A DNA stretch of 64,000 nucleotides from positions 1 to 64,000 of the forward strand of contig JAGTXK010000138.1 of the NCBI GenBank assembly GCA_019096195.1. The letters run 5' to 3'. The position numbers and the translations under genes are program-made. The notes under the pieces were generated by a model. That model was not told the origin of the DNA. It searched no databases and was given only the letters and a program-made list of their open reading frames with translations. Every line of letters starts with the position of its first letter. Position 1 is the first letter of the stretch. Shown piece after piece: positions 60,301 through 64,000 of the stretch. Source of the DNA: Boletus sp. NGJ. Its lineage: Eukaryota; Basidiomycota; Agaricomycetes; Boletales; Boletaceae.

Positions 60301-61505
60301 ATGATGTTTTCCTACCTCTTCAGTCCAGGTATGCAGCCCGTCCTTGTTCGATCTTTAGTGTTCTCTCATCACGTTTCCCTACACAGCGTCCTCATACCGC
60401 AGCTTCCCCATTTCCGCCGCCGTAAAGGATCGTGAGCGCGCACTGACCATCTCGTCGGAATGCGTAGATTGGCTGCCACGGTTGCGTTCACCAGATCCGT
60501 TTGAACCACTACCCTTGGGACAGAACCAGGAAAACATTCGTTCACGAGAGATATGCGAGGTGCTCTCCACCAACGACCTCTACCACATCCTCGGCGTCCC
60601 CCGTTCTCCGACCATCGACAGACTGACCCTCAGACGGGCTTATCTCTCGCGTAGCAAAGCGTGCCACCCAGAGTTTGTTTCCTTTCTTCTTTTTGTTCTT
60701 TTTCTCGGTTCTTAACATACGTACAGCAAGTGCCCCGGAAACCCAGACGCAACGCACGCGTTCCAAAAACTCTCCATAGCCTACGGCGTGCTCTCGGACC
60801 CTTCTCTAAAACGAATGTACGATGCCCGTCCGAGCGACGACCAATCCGATTTCCTGCATTCACATCCTTACGGGAACGCAGACGAAACCCTCAAAGGCGT
60901 TCTCCTCAGCATCATCAGCGACTACCTGGACGGTAACCTCGAAGTGATACACACGTTGCTTCGTAAGTACACAGACGCTGGCCCCTCCATCGACTTCACC
61001 TCTGACCTCCGCCTTCCGTCTCCCAGAAGCCGTCAGCGACCTCAGCCCGTCCCTCAAGCTTAGCGACGACGGCATCAATTCAGTTCTTTCGGTCCTCCAA
61101 AACATACGCGGTCGTGTCCTCAGTAAGTCCCCGCTGCTTCTAACACCCCAACTCGGATCTGACCATGCCGACCGACAAGCTTGTCGTGCCTGCATCCTCG
61201 CCCTGCACTCTGAACTCATCCGCGTCCTCGAACTCCAGTACGCCTTCCGCCAACTTCCCTACCTCGACATCACGAGCCGCTCCCGATTAACCATCCAACT
61301 TACTCGCATTACCCTTTCACTCCCCGTTACTCTGGAAAAAGCCATTCAAGACGCCCAAGAGGATGTGTTTGCCGATGGTCGGAGGAACACGACAGACGGC
61401 AAGGACAGCGAGCGCGACAAGGCGGCACTGTTGCCAAGGCATGTGGTACTCCTTATCAGGGGCATCGACGTGATCCTGGACAAGATGGAACGCATTTTGG
61501 GATAG
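60301..61505 (+). CDS. J-domain protein of unknown role
   Basis: A small first exon MMFSYLFSP at 60,301 is followed by ASSYRSFPISAAVKDRERA. The J domain sits about residues 85-150: DLYHILGVPRSPTIDRLTLR, RRAYLSRSKACHPDKCPGN with the HPD triad formed across a splice junction, then FQKLSIAYGVLSDPSLKRMY. The C-terminal half has no zinc fingers or substrate-binding domain that I recognise: ETLKGVLLSIISDYLDGN, LKLSDDGINSVLSVLQ, ILALHSELIRVLELQYAFRQ, ending ILDKMERILG. It therefore resembles class C J proteins (Caj1-like). It should stimulate an Hsp70, but partner and compartment are unknown. At least four introns. It starts 76 bp after the CobW gene on the same strand. Confidence 0.8.
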
Positions 61506-62033
61506 GCTGTGGCCATTGCATCCTTGCTCCACACCCGTTCATTAACCTTTTAGTTTTCCTTCATGTCATTCGGATCTCCCACTGTATTCCATAGCCATAG
61601 ACACGACGCTCTAGTTCTCTATTACACCGATGCATTTGTTTCATGTCCAGGAACATTGCTGATCTTCTCACGCGGACGTTGGAATGTAATATGGCTCGAG
61701 TTACATCCTAAGAATGGGTCCAGGTTACATGATTAATCAAGCAGTCTCGTTAAAAGAATCATAGGCTATGGTCTGCAAGTTGACGTTGAAGATCAGGGTG
61801 CGATGAAGAAAGCAGAGATAGCACACGAACAAACATGGTAAAGGAATCGAGATTGGCAACGTATAAAGAGAAATAAGAAACGACGAAGAAGGGCCTGTTG
61901 CAGAACGTACTGTACAAGGACTGTCCGCGGCGGATCGAGAAAGGAGATCAGAAAACTCGAACACCAAAACTAGCGAGGAAGAGAACAAAACCAAGAAAAC
62001 TCGGGAAGGAGTAACGACAACATTCAGACTCTG
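61506..62033. other. Intergenic (convergent 3' regions)
   Basis: Between the J-domain gene and the transcription factor. No further gene or repeat is supported. Confidence 0.55.
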
Positions 62034-62094
62034 TTAATACTGCGTATTCCTCTGATTCTACAAAACACGGGGGGAAATGCCGCAAACCGGTGCA

Positions 62095-64000
62095 TCAGCG
62101 AAGACGAGATAATCTCTGCGAAGTACTCACAACGTTCATCCAGATCGCACCCGTATGGCCGTTGGCCGGAACGCTTGCTGGCACGATTTCCTCCAGCATG
62201 TAAGAGTCTTGTGATGGCTGACACCCATAAGACCCATTCGACCCGTTAGGTTGTGCAGCGGCGGCTGCCAACAATTGGGTGTAGTCTCCACCACTACTTT
62301 CACTGCTTACGTTCCCACCTTCGTTCGGCATAGGCCCTTGCGGGTTATTTATGGAACCCATCGGGTTCTCGGGATAAAAGGGGTAGAACAAGCCAGTTGG
62401 GATCTCCGCGAGCTTATCTCCACCAGCCCTGGGTGAGACCTGCGGACCGACGTTCTTCACAGGCGTGGTGCTTTGGGAACCCGTCCGTGATCCGTAAACC
62501 ACAGTGCCACTAACGTTCGCCTCGGACTGGTACGATGGATGAGCCAGGGTTGGCGTCTTTTGTTGTTGCTGTTGTTGTAAGTGTAACTGCCGGGGAGACG
62601 GCATTGAAGGAGAGCCCAAGATAACATTTTCGGTGTCCCACTCAAGTTCAGAGAGTAAAACAGGGTCTTTGGGAGGGCCAACGGAATGAAGGTCTACATT
62701 GAGAACCTTTTCGGCAAGCTTGGAAATGAGAGGGTGACCACCATTCAAATCTTTCCGTTCCCAGCGCCACCGGAATCGAGGTAACATGTCGAGAGCCATC
62801 CAAACGTCTTCAATCATGACTTGTCGTGACAACCGTTCACAATGTGACATGTGACCATATAGAATGACCATGGCTGCAATGTGGAGTGGGATCGGAGAGA
62901 CAAAGAACGCAATGTCAGGGAACCGAATGAGCTGATTGTGTACGATGATGATGTTGTGCGAGGTGACGATGGCTGGCCAGGGATGAGTGTTTTGGAAAGG
63001 AGCAGAAAATTGTTGCTTACCATCAACGAGCGCCCTCGAGCGATGCAAGTAATCGAGCTCCTTCAAGCTAAATAGTGCTCTCAACAGCAATATTCTTGAT
63101 ATTCCAATCTTGAGTAGGGTGAGCCCCTGGTCCTCCGTAATACCTCGAACTAGCTCTTGTCTCTTTTCCAATGGCCAATCTTCAGTCCCGCCAAAGTAGT
63201 ACTTGTAACTCTCTGGCAATTGTCTTCGGAACTCCATCATACTCTTGATAATCCGAGTTGCATGTCGCATCACGGCATCTACGCTCTTGTTTGAAGGTGC
63301 ATAAAGGGAGTTGATGATGTCAGCCTGGATCTCGGCAATAGGATGGGATAGCAAAAAGTGCTCGGAGTAATCCACATGCTGGCCTGTTAGAGGTCGAGAA
63401 GGGTGCGGCGTATTTGAATCAGAGGGGGCAATAGCGAGCGGTCTGCCGAGGAGGATGGACGTCCCGCGATCATGGACCATGACAATACCCCACAATCGAA
63501 TCCGTAGCTGTGCTTCCTCCTCTGTAAAAATGTTGCTCTGCGACATGGGATCGTGGTGAAGACCTAACTCGATGGACAACCGAACGAGACTGCCAACAAG
63601 ACGCCATAGAGAACGACCTTGTCGCTGCATAGGTGTCCTCAGGATGCTACGAATATTCTGTGGATGCGAAGTGCTCACCTCTGTGTACAGATACCATTGC
63701 AATAATATCAGCGCCTGGAGGCTCGAAATGGTAACACGGAGATGAGGCTTGACGGCTAGGGCGCGCTCAAAGAATTCGTAGTGTTCGGGCCATTCATTTG
63801 GCAAGAGTTTCTTGGTAGAAATTGGGGTATCGCCGGGGGACTTGACACCATTGTCGACGAGGGTGGCCTTATGATTGAGGTCGCTCAAGGTACCAAGAGC
63901 GAGGATGAGATACATGCTACAAACATAGCCCGGATCATGTTGGATGTTTTGCATATCGTAGAGTGAGTTGAGCCGGCTTTCAAAATCAGAACGGAAAAAG
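62095..64000 (-). CDS. Fungal-specific transcription factor (Zn2Cys6 type), 3' part
   Basis: The coding frame stays open to the window edge, so the 5' end, including any Zn2Cys6 cluster, lies outside. The visible part is a fungal_trans (MHR) domain: FFERALAVKPHLRVTISSLQ, LQALILLQWYLYTE, GRSLWRLVGSLVRLSIELGL, HHDP, RIRLWGIVMVHDRGTSILLG, RPLAIAPSDSN. The C-terminal third is a disordered Gln-, Ser- and Pro-rich activation-like region (QLHLQQQQQQKTPTLAHPSY; SSESSGGDYTQLLAAAAAQP). A GTGAGT donor after WMNV and an acceptor near 62,050 would instead end the protein at 62,034 (NQRNTQY). Both ends are possible. The target genes are unknown. Confidence 0.85.
   Translation of the reverse strand, partial: FFRSDFESRLNSLYDMQNIQHDPGYVCSMYLILALGTLSDLNHKATLVDNGVKSPGDTPISTKKLLPNEWPEHYEFFERALAVKPHLRVTISSLQALILLQWYLYTEVSTSHPQNIRSILRTPMQRQGRSLWRLVGSLVRLSIELGLHHDPMSQSNIFTEEEAQLRIRLWGIVMVHDRGTSILLGRPLAIAPSDSNTPHPSRPLTGQHVDYSEHFLLSHPIAEIQADIINSLYAPSNKSVDAVMRHATRIIKSMMEFRRQLPESYKYYFGGTEDWPLEKRQELVRGITEDQGLTLLKIGISRILLLRALFSLKELDYLHRSRALVDGKQQFSAPFQNTHPWPAIVTSHNIIIVHNQLIRFPDIAFFVSPIPLHIAAMVILYGHMSHCERLSRQVMIEDVWMALDMLPRFRWRWERKDLNGGHPLISKLAEKVLNVDLHSVGPPKDPVLLSELEWDTENVILGSPSMPSPRQLHLQQQQQQKTPTLAHPSYQSEANVSGTVVYGSRTGSQSTTPVKNVGPQVSPRAGGDKLAEIPTGLFYPFYPENPMGSINNPQGPMPNEGGNVSSESSGGDYTQLLAAAAAQPNGSNGSYGCQPSQDSYMLEEIVPASVPANGHTGAIWMNVVSTSQRLSRLR

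Overview
The window looks like a chromosome segment of a basidiomycete fungus, most likely an Agaricomycete. The host genes are densely packed, they carry many short introns of roughly 45-70 bp with GT-AG borders, and their products match standard fungal proteins. Between them lie CpG-poor, transposon-rich islands of the kind seen in large mushroom genomes. The species cannot be named from the sequence alone.

Layout. (1) 1-14,850 is a repeat island with no intact host gene: a glutamine-rich relic with 54-bp tandem repeats, a partial Gypsy element, and a nearly full-length but broken Gypsy element (4,399-12,870). That element holds a 1.2-kb insert made of simple repeats and an LTR from another family. 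(2) 14,855-20,701 holds four host genes in divergent or convergent pairs: mitochondrial citrate synthase, tRNA (guanine-N7) methyltransferase TRM8, exosome subunit RRP41 and nicotinate phosphoribosyltransferase NPT1. (3) 20,792-39,388 is one 18.6-kb composite transposon bounded by 123-bp terminal inverted repeats. It carries a decayed tyrosine recombinase, an 87-bp minisatellite, a decayed TET/JBP-like 2-oxoglutarate dioxygenase and the C-terminal part of a KDZ transposase. A solo LTR, a partial Gypsy element and a Copia element (itself hit by a second solo LTR) have inserted into it. (4) 39,855-64,000 is a gene-dense block: ZNF830-like splicing protein, a small unknown protein, COX10, U1-70K, a homeodomain factor, TIM13, JJJ1, PRP18, COX12, AP-3 beta, CWH43, a CobW-type GTPase, a J-domain protein and the 3' part of a fungal-specific transcription factor.

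Working together. The gene block interleaves spliceosome genes (ZNF830-like, U1-70K, PRP18) with mitochondrial genes (COX10, TIM13, COX12), often in head-to-head pairs 150-260 bp apart that may share promoters. The most unusual object is the KDZ/TET-JBP/tyrosine-recombinase transposon: a mobile element carrying a DNA-base-modifying enzyme, in a genome whose repeats show CpG loss of the kind that cytosine methylation leaves.
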